A stretch of DNA of 64,000 nucleotides. It comes from Hedera helix. Lineage: Eukaryota > Streptophyta > Magnoliopsida > Apiales > Araliaceae. Below are positions 21,503-32,792 of the stretch, in pieces. The notes beneath the pieces were generated by a model. It saw nothing but the letters and a program-made list of their open reading frames with translations, ran no database searches and was not told where the DNA came from. Location of the stretch: NCBI GenBank assembly GCA_947179155.2, contig OX359275.1, positions 4,963,501 to 5,027,500 on the forward strand. Reading direction: 5' to 3'. The translations under genes were made by a program, and so were the position numbers. Positions within the stretch are counted from its first letter, which is position 1; each line of letters opens with the position of its first letter.

Positions 21503-21662
21503 TTTTACATATACAACAATTAATTATTATATTAAATATTAAATTTATTTATATTATTAAAAAATTAAATATGATACGAATTTTAATATCATATCTTATT
21601 TTTTAATAATATAAATAAATATAATATTTAATATAATATTTAATTATTGTGTATTTTACATT
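21503..21662. mobile_element. Fold-back MITE-like hairpin (~160 bp)
   Basis: Left and right halves are near-perfect inverted copies about 70 bp long: ttatttatattattaaaaaa at about 21546 matches the reverse complement around 21597. They meet near 21580. The flanks share catcacaaaaa (21487 and 21667), which may be a longer target duplication or remnants of the termini. Confidence 0.65.
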
Positions 21663-22026
21663 TATTCATCACAAAAATGACAGGATTACACAGTAGTACT
21701 ACTGTTGTCCAATTATCCCATCGTACTTTTCTTATCAGCAAGAGTACTGAACAATAATACTAAATTATTATGCCACCATTCTATTAATTACAATGTACAA
21801 AGAGACAAAAGTTCATGGACAACATATAGTTATTTGGAAGCAAAAGCCCAGTTGATTTAGAATTTCTGAAATTTGCTTCAAGAACCAACTGCTAGCTAAA
21901 TTTCGCATGGAAAAAAAAAGAATGTTTCAAAACCTTATCAGATTTTTTAAATCGTAATTTACCCCACAACTGTAGAATTTCTGGTGTGCAAGAGGATCCA
22001 CAAAAACATGATCGCGGAGGTCCAAC

Positions 22027-22987
22027 TAGGGGTAAGCAAAAAATTAAAATTAGCTCCGAAATCACACAAAAAATTAATCAAACTGCACCGATAGAACTGT
22101 ATGTACCAACAGTTTCGACGTATTTGACGATTTTATAAAAGTTGAGAAACTGCATTTGTAACTTGACTTCGGTTTTTGGGTCAATCCCGCCTGCCCTAGC
22201 AACTAAAATTGCAATAATCTTTCATCTTGCTTAAATCTCGCCAGAATCTTTCACCTGTTTATATCATCTCTTGTTTACTTCTTTCTTTGTTTCAGCTCTG
22301 TATAAGCAACTATTTAGCAAACAAGTTTGTATTCCTTTCTCCTCTTTTTCACTGGTCTAGCAACAGTTCTTATACTTCCCATCTACTATGTTATACACAC
22401 TTCATAACTCATCTACAGACTCTAAAACATACAAGTATAGATTTAATAGGGGTGAAAAAGATACTTTGAAATAAAAATATAATAGTGAAGATCTAAAATA
22501 TTTTCTTATTCAATTTTCTAGAAAAGCGCAGTTAGCATAGGTTTTACCCGTAGCCCTATTTAATACCTGAATCCTACATTTCCTTTTGGTGGTGGGACGT
22601 TCAAATAAATGCTACTCGTCTTACCTTTCACAAGCTTCTTTTTAATTCTTTCTTCTTAATGTAGTATCCTTCCTGTTTTGCAATTAGTAACATCAACATC
22701 CCAAATGTGTTGTTTTTATCTTTGCAAGTAGTGACTTCAAGTAAATGTCTTTTCATGGTTTCATATCCAAATTCAAGATTACATTTTGATTACAAAGACA
22801 TTATAATCTTCAATACTTATATATTCAATTGATTTTGAAAGCGAAATCACATCAAATCAAATGAAACTGCACTGTACCAATTATAAGCGATTTCATGTGC
22901 GATTTTAGATTTGTCAAACCGCACTTAAACAGTTTCATATGCGATTTGAATTTTAAATCGCATCAAACCGCACCATACTCATCTCTA
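22027..22987. mobile_element. hAT-like non-autonomous element (961 bp)
   Basis: Terminal inverted repeats TAGGGGTAAGCA (left) and, on minus from the right, TAGAGATGAGTA. 8-bp flanks are GGTCCAAC (22019-22026) and AATCCAAC (22988-22995), matching at six positions. Subterminal copies of aaatcgca and accgcac types (22840-22975) are typical of hAT ends. No transposase ORF. Confidence 0.75.
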
Positions 22988-23347
22988 AATCCAACATGTT
23001 ATTATAATTATGTAATGTTACGTAATAATTATACGTAATATCGTGCATCTTCTTTATTGGCATTGAACACCTAGTAATAACTTGCATTACAGTTTGGAAT
23101 TAATGTTACAAATTAAAACAAAAAGGTGACAGAATTAGTTAAGTAAACCAACTTATGAATGCGTGTCTATTAGTAAAATAAAATTTACTAGGGTTTATTT
23201 TAATTTAATTAGTTTTAGCGTGTACAGTAACCATCTGTGTGAAAGTATATATTACATGATGACGATGACTAAAAGACGCTAGTTAGGTGGGCATCAGTGA
23301 ATTCATATCTACCGTGCATTCCTGCACCCAAGTAAGTATATATATTA

Positions 23348-23571
23348 CTCCATTTGTTCAATAAAACGCAGAATATCGTAATTTATGAATATTAATGCTA
23401 TGCTTTTGTTCCATCTATATCTCTTAAAGTAATATTTAAATAGTGTAGTATGATTAATAAAATTTTGATGATAAATTAGAGGATAATATATTATTTTATA
23501 TCATTATTTTTATAAAGTGATTTTTTTTATAAAATAAATTTTTTTGACAATTTTTTTTTCATTGAACAGAG
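23348..23571. mobile_element. Stowaway-like MITE (224 bp) with TA target
   Basis: TA at 23346-23347 and 23572-23573. The left end reads CTCCATTTGTTCAAT; the right end on minus reads CTCTGTTCAATG. Interior AT-rich, no ORF. Confidence 0.72.
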
Positions 23572-23573
23572 TA

Positions 23574-24060
23574 AAATATATGACAGAAAGACAGGAAGGT
23601 GATTAACAGGCTCACTTTCACCGTTCGTTAACAATAGCTAGCTAGCTAGGCTTTACTAGTGTTAACAATGAAAAATACGAAAAGGTTTAAAATAAAACCC
23701 ACCAGTACTATTTGTATCCTTCACTTGTTGACATTGACAGCCATTCATCACTATGTGTATTATTTTCTTTTTGGCTTCTTCTAAGGAATTTGGGTAGTAG
23801 GTAGAAGTACCGTCTTTTTACACAGGAGAGACAGAAAAAGAGAGATAGTTATGTTACTAATTAATAGTAGTATTTATTAATGTTTGAATTTATTTGCATG
23901 TTTAATTATTGACTTGAATATAAATTTAAATAAAAAAAATTATTAAAAAGTATTTGATGGTTTAGATTGTAAGAAATATTTTCGGTATGAGAGTAAATAT
24001 AAATTTTAAAATATGTTTATAATAGAGGCGATAAGTATTTAATAAACTAGAATATTATGT
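23574..24060. other. AT-rich intergenic stretch, nothing recognised
   Basis: Between the MITE and the gypsy debris. It holds a short gctagctagctag run (23637-23649) and no supportable gene. Confidence 0.5.
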
Positions 24061-24364
24061 GTATTGACCATGTTCAACAGGAACATAACTCTTAATAGGA
24101 ATCGTGTAATAGAGGTCATGTTAGAGAATGTAACTACCTTGCCATTTTGTATTGAACATGATAACTAGTTAGTATCCGAAGTGAGAAGACAGCGAACTCA
24201 AACTTATCGAACTTAGGAGTCTTCATGTGCGCACGTTAGGTCTAATGAGCTATGGGGATAAGGCCCAATATGGGCAACTCATTTTCGCTAATAAATAAAC
24301 AGCTCAATATTGTCCCTCACTCCTTCAGCATATGAAATGAGGTGGAAGAGTAGGAAAAAAAGAT

Positions 24365-25135
24365 TTCGAGAGCCCAAAAGGCTTCTAAGACCGAAGACAG
24401 TAGGCTTTAAGAGTTTGAAAACTTCTTTGATTAAAGGCGGTAGGTTTCTAGAGTCCGATGAGTATGAGACAAAAGGCAGTAGACTTCGAGAGTTTGAAGA
24501 CTGCTTTGATCGAAGATAGTAGGCTTCGGGAGTCCAAAGACTATGAGACCAAAGATATAAAGCTTTTAGGAGCCGAAAAAGCTTCTAGACAGAATACAGT
24601 AGGTTTCGGGAGTCTAAAGATTACTTAGACTGAAGGTGGTAGGTTTCGAGAGTCAAAAGACTACGAGACCAAAGTCAGTATGATTCGGGAGTTTGAATAT
24701 TGTCTTGACCGAAGTCAAAGATCTTCGAGAGTTAAAAGACTACCAGACTGAAGATAGATATCAACTAGACCAAATATAGATGTCTTCGGGAGTCAGAAGA
24801 CTACTAGATCGAAGATAGAGGTCTTTATGAGTAAAAAGACTACTAGACTGAAAATACAGATCTTTTGGTAATTTAAAGACTGCCAGATCAAATATATAAA
24901 GCTTTCGGTAGATGAGAAGACTTCTAGGACCGAAGGCAGTAGGCTTTGGGAGTCTAAAAAATGCTCAGACCGAAGGTAGAGGTCTTCGAGAGTCAAAAGA
25001 CTACCAGATCGAAGATAGAGGTCTTCGGGAGTCCAAAGACTACGAGACCGAGGAGAGTGAACTTTAGGAGCCGAGGAGGCTTATAGACTGAAGATAGATG
25101 TATTTGGAAGTCAAACGACTACCAAATCGAAGACG
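24365..25135 (+). repeat. Degenerate ~40-bp tandem array (about 19-20 units)
   Basis: Units follow the pattern cttcggGAGTCnaaAGACTACnAGACcGAAG, then atagaggt or gcagtagg. Spacing is 39-40 bp, with occasional shortened units (for example at about 24750-24780). Units alternate between a 'gtaggcttcgggagt' and an 'agaggtcttcgggagt' head. It lies directly before a gag-like ORF, so it is probably the leader/LTR minisatellite of a Ty3/gypsy element. Confidence 0.88.
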
Positions 25136-25224
25136 ATATTTAGAAGAAAAATTACCTGTTTCAGTTTGGGCCGATATTAACGATATACTTTAACTTAGGC
25201 TAATTGGGCGTCCACAGTTTACAG

Positions 25225-25316
25225 ATTTCTTAGAAGTGGGCTTTAGCCACCCAAGTAGGAATCCAAGCCTAATTTCTTAGAAGTGGGCTTTGACCCAAGT
25301 AGGAATCCAAGCCTAA
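25225..25316 (+). repeat. 46-bp tandem duplication
   Basis: atttcttagaagtgggcttt ... gtaggaatccaagccta occurs at 25225 and again at 25272, differing by a small indel (agccacccaag versus gacccaag). Lies just upstream of the gag-like ATG. Confidence 0.85.
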
Positions 25317-25742
25317 TTTTCTTTTACATTTATTCTAAATGGGTAAATCTTCTAAAAATTTGGGCCCGTCTTCATCTTCCCTTGTTAAAGATGAAGTTAC
25401 GGTGGTAGTATCAGGGATTTTGGAGGGGCAAACCTATAAGCTCCCTATTGTAAAGAGAATATATTGGTCTTGAATGATTAGGAGTTGTTGTTCAACCATA
25501 ATTATGAGTGTTAAGCTTTCTGTATAATGTTTGCTTTTATTGTTATTATCTTGGTATTGACTTTTTGCTTATCTTGATTACAATGGTCAATTAACTGAAG
25601 AAGGCTCTAAATGAAACTATCTTGGAGGCGACGGGGGTGCCTAGAAAACCCATGACCCTTGTCGAGAAGCTTCATTTGTTTGAGACGCTTAAGGGGAAAG
25701 CTTCAGCACCTCTAACCTGCCCAAAAATTGAAAAGGAAGGCT

Positions 25743-26718
25743 CATTACAAGAAAATCGGCTAAGATCGACAGAATTATTTTCATCGAATATAATTTTTTT
25801 TGATGGATTATTCGGTCGTAATTAATTTCGTCAGAATAATATTAGGCTTGACCGAATTCTGCCGGGAATACGAAAAGTTACACGTTGGGAAAAATTCCTG
25901 GGCTGGCCAAAGTTATGGTCGACAGAATATTTTATTTTCAACGGATTATACGTCGGACATAAATTTAATATCGACGGAATTTTGTTGGAAATAATTATTT
26001 TTTTTAATAAGCCGAGACTGATCAGTTCATTTTCTATTTTCTTTTCTTTCTCTTCCAAAGTCGAGCCCTATTCTCTCTTCATTCCCTCTTAGATTATATC
26101 ATCTTTGATCAATCTTTTACTTGTTTTTTCTTCTTCTCATTTTTAATGTATTAAGTAGTATTAGTTTAGATTTATTAAAAAAAATGTAACTTTTATCCAT
26201 ATATTAGTTTAAAATCTTGAGTACGTGAGGTGGTGGTTTTTGGTTCCCGACGATGGTGGTTCACAGCGGCGTGGTGCATTTTTTTGTTTCCAGTATCTTT
26301 ATTTCAGGTTTTGTATGTGTGTGTGTGTGTGTGTATATTAATATGTTAGTATTTTATACTGTTAATATATATTAATCTGTTAATATTTTAAACTGTTAAT
26401 ATATATTAATCTGGATTGTTAGTCATTGTGTATATATGTTATATGCTGTTTATATATATTAATTTGATTTGGGTAAACTTGATTAATTGGTAGACTATAT
26501 AAGCATATTCTGATGGTATAAACTCTCTGTTGGGATTGGATTTGTGTTTTTGGAAATAAAGTCCGACGAATATAGTTATTTTCGATTAACTTTTCGATGG
26601 ACTTATTTTCGATCAGGTTATATTCGATGACAAAATTCTTCGAAAATATCTTATGGTTGACGGAATAAGCTTATATCCGACGAAAAGTTTCGTTGGAATT
26701 AGCCTTTTTTTTATAGTG
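25743..26718. mobile_element. CACTA-type non-autonomous transposon (976 bp), TSD GCT
   Basis: Left end CATTACAAGAAAA (CACTA with one change), followed by tcggctaa. The right end on minus is CACTATAAAAAAAAGGCTAA. Exact 3-bp duplication GCT at 25740-25742 and 26719-26721, as expected for CACTA (En/Spm). Subterminal repeats of the tcgacgga/tccgacgaa type cluster at both ends (25765-25985 and 26560-26700). No transposase. Removing it rejoins the gag-like frame on either side. Confidence 0.85.
26314..26333. repeat. TG microsatellite in the CACTA element
   Basis: About nine to ten (tg) units in the interior of the element, followed by AT-rich partial repeats of ttaatatatattaat type. Confidence 0.85.
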
Positions 26719-27853
26719 GCTGCAACTTCTCTAACTGATGGGGAAATTATAGTTCTTCTTACTCCGACTCCTACAACTTCTCTTCCAACATCATCTGCAG
26801 AGGTCGCTACTCCTCGCTCTTCTCTCTCCTCTCTTAATCTCTAGCCCCTCTTCGATTATCGGAACAAATAAGATTCTTCAATCACCACCAATCAGAGAAG
26901 TGGAAGTAATTCTGGATGTTGAAAAGGCTAGGCTAGAGAAGAGGAAGGCTCCTTCTGAGGGAAGGAGCACTTTAGAACTTTGTTTTGCTTTCAAGAAGCA
27001 GAATGTGATGACCATGGGGTCCCAGGGGAGAGTTCGAACATGGGCTTCTTACTTAGGAAAAGTCAAGGACTTTCCCCTCGACTTATATAATAGCTTTAAG
27101 TTACTGGCTGATGAGCTGAGGTATAAGGGAACACGTTTGCAGTCCCTTATCCATATGCAAGCATAATAACAAGGCTAAGTAACTCCCCTTTCAATCTCTT
27201 TTCTTTCCACGAATGACTGTTGAATAATTCTAAACATGCCAACGCTATCCTCTTGTACATATTGGTGCTCATGAAGGGCTTATCAAACATTACGATGAGG
27301 TGGAGAGCCGTTTGAGCTTGACCAAAATTGAAGCTTCTAATGTTAAGAAGCTACTTCAAAAGAGGCAGAGCTCGATTGTAAAAATGCTGAGGCCGATATA
27401 ATAAAAGCTGACGCTAATTTGAGAGATGCTAGGGCTAAAAGAATATGAACTGAGGATAATTTAAAGGCTACTCAGACTGCTCTCAGGGAACTCGAGGAAT
27501 GGGCTAAAGGTGCCTTGAGGTCTATGGAGAAAGAGAGGAAGAATGTAGCTGTGTCGGGGCAGGAGTTACACCAGTATGAAGCTAGCTTTAAGGAGAAGAG
27601 GACTACTCTTGTTCAGAGGTTGACTGAACAGATGCAAAACTTAACAACCAACATCTTGAAGGTTGTTGAGGGCTGATTTATGAGGGAAGTTGAATGGAAG
27701 CAGAACAGTTTGGCTCTGGTATCCTCAAGTCTCATTCTCTCCAAACTATGCCAGCAAATCATTACTGAATATATGGAGTCTGAAGAGTTCGCTGAGGAGG
27801 TCAACCAGAAGGTGGCCATTGAATTCTATGACGGATTCGAGTATACCAAGTAG

Positions 27854-28239
27854 TTAGTTTGGGAGAAAGGGTTTTCTCCTGAAGACTTAGGGATTGTAAT
27901 TCCTTATTGTAATTTTCCTCTTTTTCCCCCCTTATTGATGTAAATAAATTTATGATTAATTTAATTTTTCTTCTTCTCTTTAATAATGAATGAGTTCTGT
28001 ATTTATAACCGTTTGATAGCATGTTAGCACTTAGGCTTCCCGACCCCTAGCCTTATTTGATAAAGATGAAGGTAAGGCTAAAAAGCAAAATAAGTGATGC
28101 ATTGGATCAAAATAGAAGTAAAAGATAATAATAATGGGACAAAACCATCATTTTATGAATCTCGAATAAATCTCATTATCGGTTTAAGATAATCTCAAAA
28201 ATATTACAAAACTATTGATAATATTGTCGAAGCCGAATA
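27854..28239. other. Non-coding junction between plus gag debris and minus integrase debris
   Basis: Contains the sequence following the gag-like stop, then a break in orientation. No clean LTR ends seen. It may be a deletion junction between two gypsy elements. Confidence 0.4.
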
Positions 28240-29577
28240 ACATGCCATATATTAGGGACATACTTCCTGTCCATGGTCTGAAGCTTCATTATATGTGTCA
28301 GGATTTAGTAGTACTTCAATAATCATATAGGGACCCTCCCAGGTAGGCATTAACTTTCCCATGTCTTGAGGTGTAAAGGCTTTGGTCTATTGAAGGACCA
28401 AATCTCCTACTTTAAAAGTTTTGTTTTTGACTTTTTTATTTAAGTGTCGTGCTGTACACTGCTGGTATATTTCAAGTGATACTGCAATATCACAACCTTC
28501 TGCTAATAGGTCAAGGTGTAGTTGAAGACCTTTATAATTGAGAAGTTCATCAAAGTTCTGTAGTCTATATGAAGGGATTCCACTCTCAACTAGTATAAAA
28601 GCTTCGACTTTATAAGCTAGTTTGTAGGAAATCCCTCCTGTAGTGGCCCAAAGAGTGGCTTAGTAGGCCCATAAGACGTGTAAAAGCTCTTCGGGTCACC
28701 TACCTTTAGCATCCTCAAGCCTTCATTCGATCCCATTAATAAGAGTTCTGTTTGTGACTTTAACTTGGCCATTGACTTGTGGATGGGCAATAGAGGTTCG
28801 ACGATGATGAATTTTTAACTCTTGTAGAAACCTTTCAAATTTTTTCCCTATAAACTGTAACCCATTGTCAAAAACCAGAACCATGGAGATGCCAAAAAGG
28901 TATACCACCTATTTTTTAAGGAATTGGAGGCAAGTTTCTTCAGTAATACAGGTTAGGGGATTGACTTCTACCCATTTAGTTAAGTAATTAATAGCCATAA
29001 TCATGAACTTTATTTGCTCTTTTCCCTGTGAAAATGGTCCAAATAAATCCACTCCCCATACAACAAAATGGATTGGGGATAAGACTAACGTAAGCTGTTC
29101 GGGAGGTTTTCATAGCACTAAGGCAAATAACCGACACTTATGGCATTTCTTGACTAAATCCTTGGCATCTTATGTTATTATTGGCCAATAGTACCCTTGT
29201 CGAAATATTTAGGGTGCCAATGTCTTTGTCCCTGTTTGATCTCCATAAATTCCTTTTGTACTTCCCAAATAACATAATCTGCATCTCTCGAACCCATACA
29301 GAGGAGTTGTGGGAAGAAATAAAACCTTATGTAAAGCTGGTTGTTAATAATGCAGTACTTAGTCGATTTGTATTTGATCTTTCGAACTTAGGTTTTATCT
29401 TCAGGGAGGACATCATTTCTTAAGAAGTTAATGATAGGCATCATCTAAGAGACTTCTTGATCAATGTCCATGATTTCTAGAATTATAGTACTCGGTTGCT
29501 GCAGAACTTCCAAGTAGACTGAGCCTTTCAAAGATCCTTGATAAATAGTTGCCAACTTTCAAAGACCAAACCTATCA
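28240..29577 (-). pseudogene. Tat-type Ty3/gypsy integrase remnant (RNase H-IN linker to GPY module)
   Basis: On minus, from 29577 down: a linker (GSVYLEVLQQPS), the HHCC zinc finger (KKCHKCRLF, about 29140), and the catalytic core with the first Asp in GVDLFGP and the second in LVFDNGLQF (28723-28908). The third acidic position reads NGQVKVTNRTL where the family has NGQVEVTNR, so the catalytic Glu is Lys. The C-terminal part has VGDLVLQ and the GPY/F module (WEGPYM, about 28310-28330). Stops occur in the zinc-finger and core regions. Upstream RT is missing because the Sirevirus LTR begins at 29578. Function would have been insertion of element cDNA; now inactive. Confidence 0.87.
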
Positions 29578-30557
29578 TGAGTTGAAAGGTTCGATGCAAA
29601 TATTTTCAAGTCAAAGTTAAAATCTAAAGTTCAGAAATGCTTATGTCTACTGGCTAGTTGACGTTGAAAGGCCAGTCAAAGAATTACTTTATTTGGAAAA
29701 TTGATAAGCTAACACAGCAGAAAGACGTTTTGCCTAAACACCAGAATGGTCATTGTAGTTATCTCAAGAATCAAGGCAATAAATGAAGAACGACTATCTT
29801 GCAATAGAAAGATTTTAAAAGGTATATAAAAAGAAGAGAAAAATCTAAGAAAAATAAGAGATGAGATATTGATCGAAAATTGAAATTTTGCAACGCTTAA
29901 TGCTTACTCTAAGAAAAAGTTGAACATCTCATTCAAGCTGTTACGTATCAGAGAAAAGAAACATATTGCCAACTTTATAGTAACTCAGAACTTCAAATCA
30001 GCTACTGTGAATTATTTGAGTGATATTATTCCGAGATTAAGTGACTCGAAGGGACTAAGTATTCAGGTGTTCCGAGACTAAGTGACTCGAAAGGACTAAG
30101 TTCCAGGTGTTCTGAGACTAAGTGACTTGAAAGGACTAAGTGTCCAAGTGTTTCGAGACAAAGTCACTCGAAGGAACCTTAGTGGTTCAGTTGTAACTAA
30201 TCTTAGTAAGCAATATCCTTAGTGAATTACCTACTCGAGGAGTAGAATAGTGGAGTATGAGTTATTACATTTCCGAACCACTTAAAAATTATTGTCTCAC
30301 TTACTTTCTACACTGTATTTACTTGACATAGTGTGTGTGCTTTACATGTTCTAGTTTTAAATCTCAGAACTCTATTTGACAAAAATCTTATATGTTAAAA
30401 AAAGAAGAAGGGAATTTTAAAATACATTATGTAGTGCTTAATTGACTTTGATTTACAAATCATCAATTAACTTTTTACTTATAATAAAACCATGTATTTT
30501 TTAAAAGACCTATTTAACCTCCCTTCTAGATTTTTTCTGTGCCTCTGGGATACAACA
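29578..30557 (+). repeat. 5' LTR (truncated) of the Sirevirus element
   Basis: 980 bp matching 40346-41311 from tgagttgaa[ag]gg to gatacaaca. It includes a ~41-bp tandem repeat (30033-30177; unit gagactaagtgactcgaa followed by ggactaagt and caggtgttc) and the R/U5-like end before the primer-binding site. The missing left part corresponds to 39835-40345. Confidence 0.85.
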
Positions 30558-30615
30558 ATTAGTATCAGAGCTATTAGTTCTCTTGGATATACAGGTTAAC
30601 ATTTTGAATAGATCT

Positions 30616-32555
30616 ATGCCACTTAATAAAACTAGTTTTGAGCTTGGAGGTGGAAATAAACCACCAATCCTTAATAGAGATAAGTTTGCTAATTATAAAG
30701 TTTGTATGTAGGCTTACATGGATGCAATTGATGATGAACTATTCAGTATTGTTATAAATGGTCCTTATGTACCTACCAAGCTAGCTCCAACTCCTGAAGA
30801 TCCAGATAAAATGGCATTCAAGCATAGAACAGAATGGGCTAAAAATGAGAAGAAGTTAGTACAACTGGATAAGCGTGCTAAGAACATCCTGTTCATGGCT
30901 CTTGAAGATGAACTCTTTAAAAATGTAATAAAGTGAACTACAGCTAAGGAAGTTTGGGAAGCTCTGCCTGTAATGCATGAAGGCACTAAAGAACTAAGGG
31001 GAAACAAGTAGTATCTGTTGACTCAATAATACAAAATGTTCAATCATATACCTGGAAAAGAACATTACAACAACTTATGAAAGGTTCAACATTCTCCATA
31101 ACAGCTTAGGAGCTTATGGTAAGGTCTATCCCAGAGCACTACCAAGTAAATGGAATGTAAAAACAACAACAATAAGATAATCTAAGAATCTATATGAGAT
31201 GAGTGTTCAGAAGCTCTATGAAAATCAACTTACATATGAGTTAGAGCTAAATCAAATAGCAGAAATAATCTCTGAAGAAAAGAAGAAAGATAAAAGTACA
31301 GCTCTGAAGGCTACTGAAGCTTTATCCAAAGTCATAGTTGAAGAGAAATCTGATGAGAAAAATGAAGAAAGTGATGATGAGGATGTTGCTCTCTTAGCAT
31401 AAAGGTTAAAAAAATTCATGAGGAAGAACTACAACAGAAGGCCTAGGTGGAATCATATCAATAAAGGAAACAACATCAGGGATCAAGAAAAGGATCTCTG
31501 TTATAATTATAAAAAGACAGGTTATTTCATTGCTGAATGCAACAAGCCTTTAAGGGAGGAGTTAAAGAAAGATAAGAAGAAGCTCCATTCAAAGAAAGAA
31601 TTCAATAGCTACAAGAAGCAGCATAAAAGGGCAAATGATTTGTTACATAAGGTTCATGGAGTGATTCTAAACATGACATTAGTACAGAATCAAGTGAACC
31701 TCAAGTAGCTAATCTATGCCTAATGGATATAGAAGAAAGCTCCAGCAGACTTATTGATTATCTAGAGATAGACATAAATGAGGTATTTGATTTTAACTCT
31801 CTTAATGTTGATATTGATTATCTAAGAAATGTATTGCATGATATAACATCTGATTTGCATCAATACATGAAATGGTTTAGAGTTCTATCGAAAGCTCATT
31901 CTCTCATTCAAAAGGAATAAGAGAAAGTGTAAGAAGAGTTGAAAGCAGCTTTACGAAACACTAGCTTTCTATCCAAACTTGAAGCCGAGGATAATAAATT
32001 GAGACAGATAACTGACACCAATGCACAAAGAGAGTCTACTTTAGTCTCTTAAATACATGAATTAAAAAGAAAAATCTCTATATGGAATAGATCTACTTCA
32101 TCTATGGACAGTCTAATCACTAGTCAGAAAGTGGTCTCTGATAGATCCGGGTTAGGGTTTAAAGTCTCAACCTCACATCTGAATGTGAAAAATTATTTGG
32201 AAACTAACAAAGTCTCTTCTCTCAATAAAAAATTTGTGTTCGTAAAATCCACAGTTGCAGTTGAACCCACCATTATAAGTTGTTCATTCTCCGCAGATCA
32301 AATTATTTGTCAGAAAAATAACAGATCACATACTGGTCTAATATTTATAAAATTACAGAGTAAAACAAAGTATATGGTTGTACCTCGAAGGATTGTAAGA
32401 TTAGGTACGACTAACTATATGAACCAACCAGATCCAAATTATAGAGTTGATTTTTACTCTACGAAACCTCAAAATGATAGAGTAATATGGAAATAGAGTA
32501 AGTTTGACTAAGGAAAGGGTATAGCTCACATGTGGCTTAAGTGAGAAGATATCCA

Positions 32556-32632
<77 letters not shown>

Positions 32633-32780
32633 ATGTAACATCTTAAATGTTATAATTGTCATAAAATTGGACATATAACAACATTTTGTTCTGTACATCA
32701 TCTACCCAAAGTCAGAAAGACTTAGGTTCCCAAGAAAACTAACAAAGATGGACCCAAACAAGTATGGGTATCAAAATGAT
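30616..32780 (+). pseudogene. Sirevirus gag remnant with two zinc knuckles
   Basis: ATG 30616 (MPLNKTSFELGGGNKPP). Main open pieces are 30718-30936, 31199-31402, 31418-31708 and 32104-32496. Knuckle 1 (31499-31540) reads CYNYKKTGYFIAEC; the second Cys and the His are both Tyr, each explicable by one G-to-A or C-to-T change. Knuckle 2 (32648-32689), CYNCHKIGHITTFC, is intact CX2CX4HX4C. An AC microsatellite lies between. Stops, often in Gln or Trp codons, break the frame. Confidence 0.8.
32558..32630. repeat. AC microsatellite inside Sirevirus gag
   Basis: Uninterrupted (ca)n of about 36 units between the gag ORF and the second zinc knuckle. It disrupts the coding frame. Confidence 0.97.
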
Positions 32781-32792
32781 TAATAATTATTT

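Larger units (their letters stand above)
25339..27853 (+). pseudogene. Gag-like coiled-coil ORF of a Ty3/gypsy element, split by a CACTA insertion
   Basis: Reading starts at ATG 25339 (MGKSSKNLGPSSSS, stop 25471). It resumes at 25622 (MEATGVPRKPM), is interrupted at 25743-26718, continues with AATSLTDGEI, then 26900-27166 (LDVEKARLEKRKAPSE). It ends in a charged helical region around 27300-27853 (ELEEWAKGALRSMEKERK; CQQIITEYMESEEFAEEV; stop TAG 27851). The Ser/Pro-rich middle and long coiled-coil C-terminus resemble the gag-like ORFs of plant Tat-type and non-autonomous gypsy elements. Several stops and frameshifts make it non-functional. The exact family is uncertain. Confidence 0.6.

Noticed and set aside
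23637..23649. gctagctagctag repeat as a regulatory palindrome
   Set aside because: Short tetranucleotide run of the kind common in plant DNA; no further support.
24365..25135. Regularly spaced repeats resembling a CRISPR array
   Set aside because: The spacing is contiguous (tandem units without unique spacers), the units are degenerate, and the DNA is plant nuclear with introns and retroelements.
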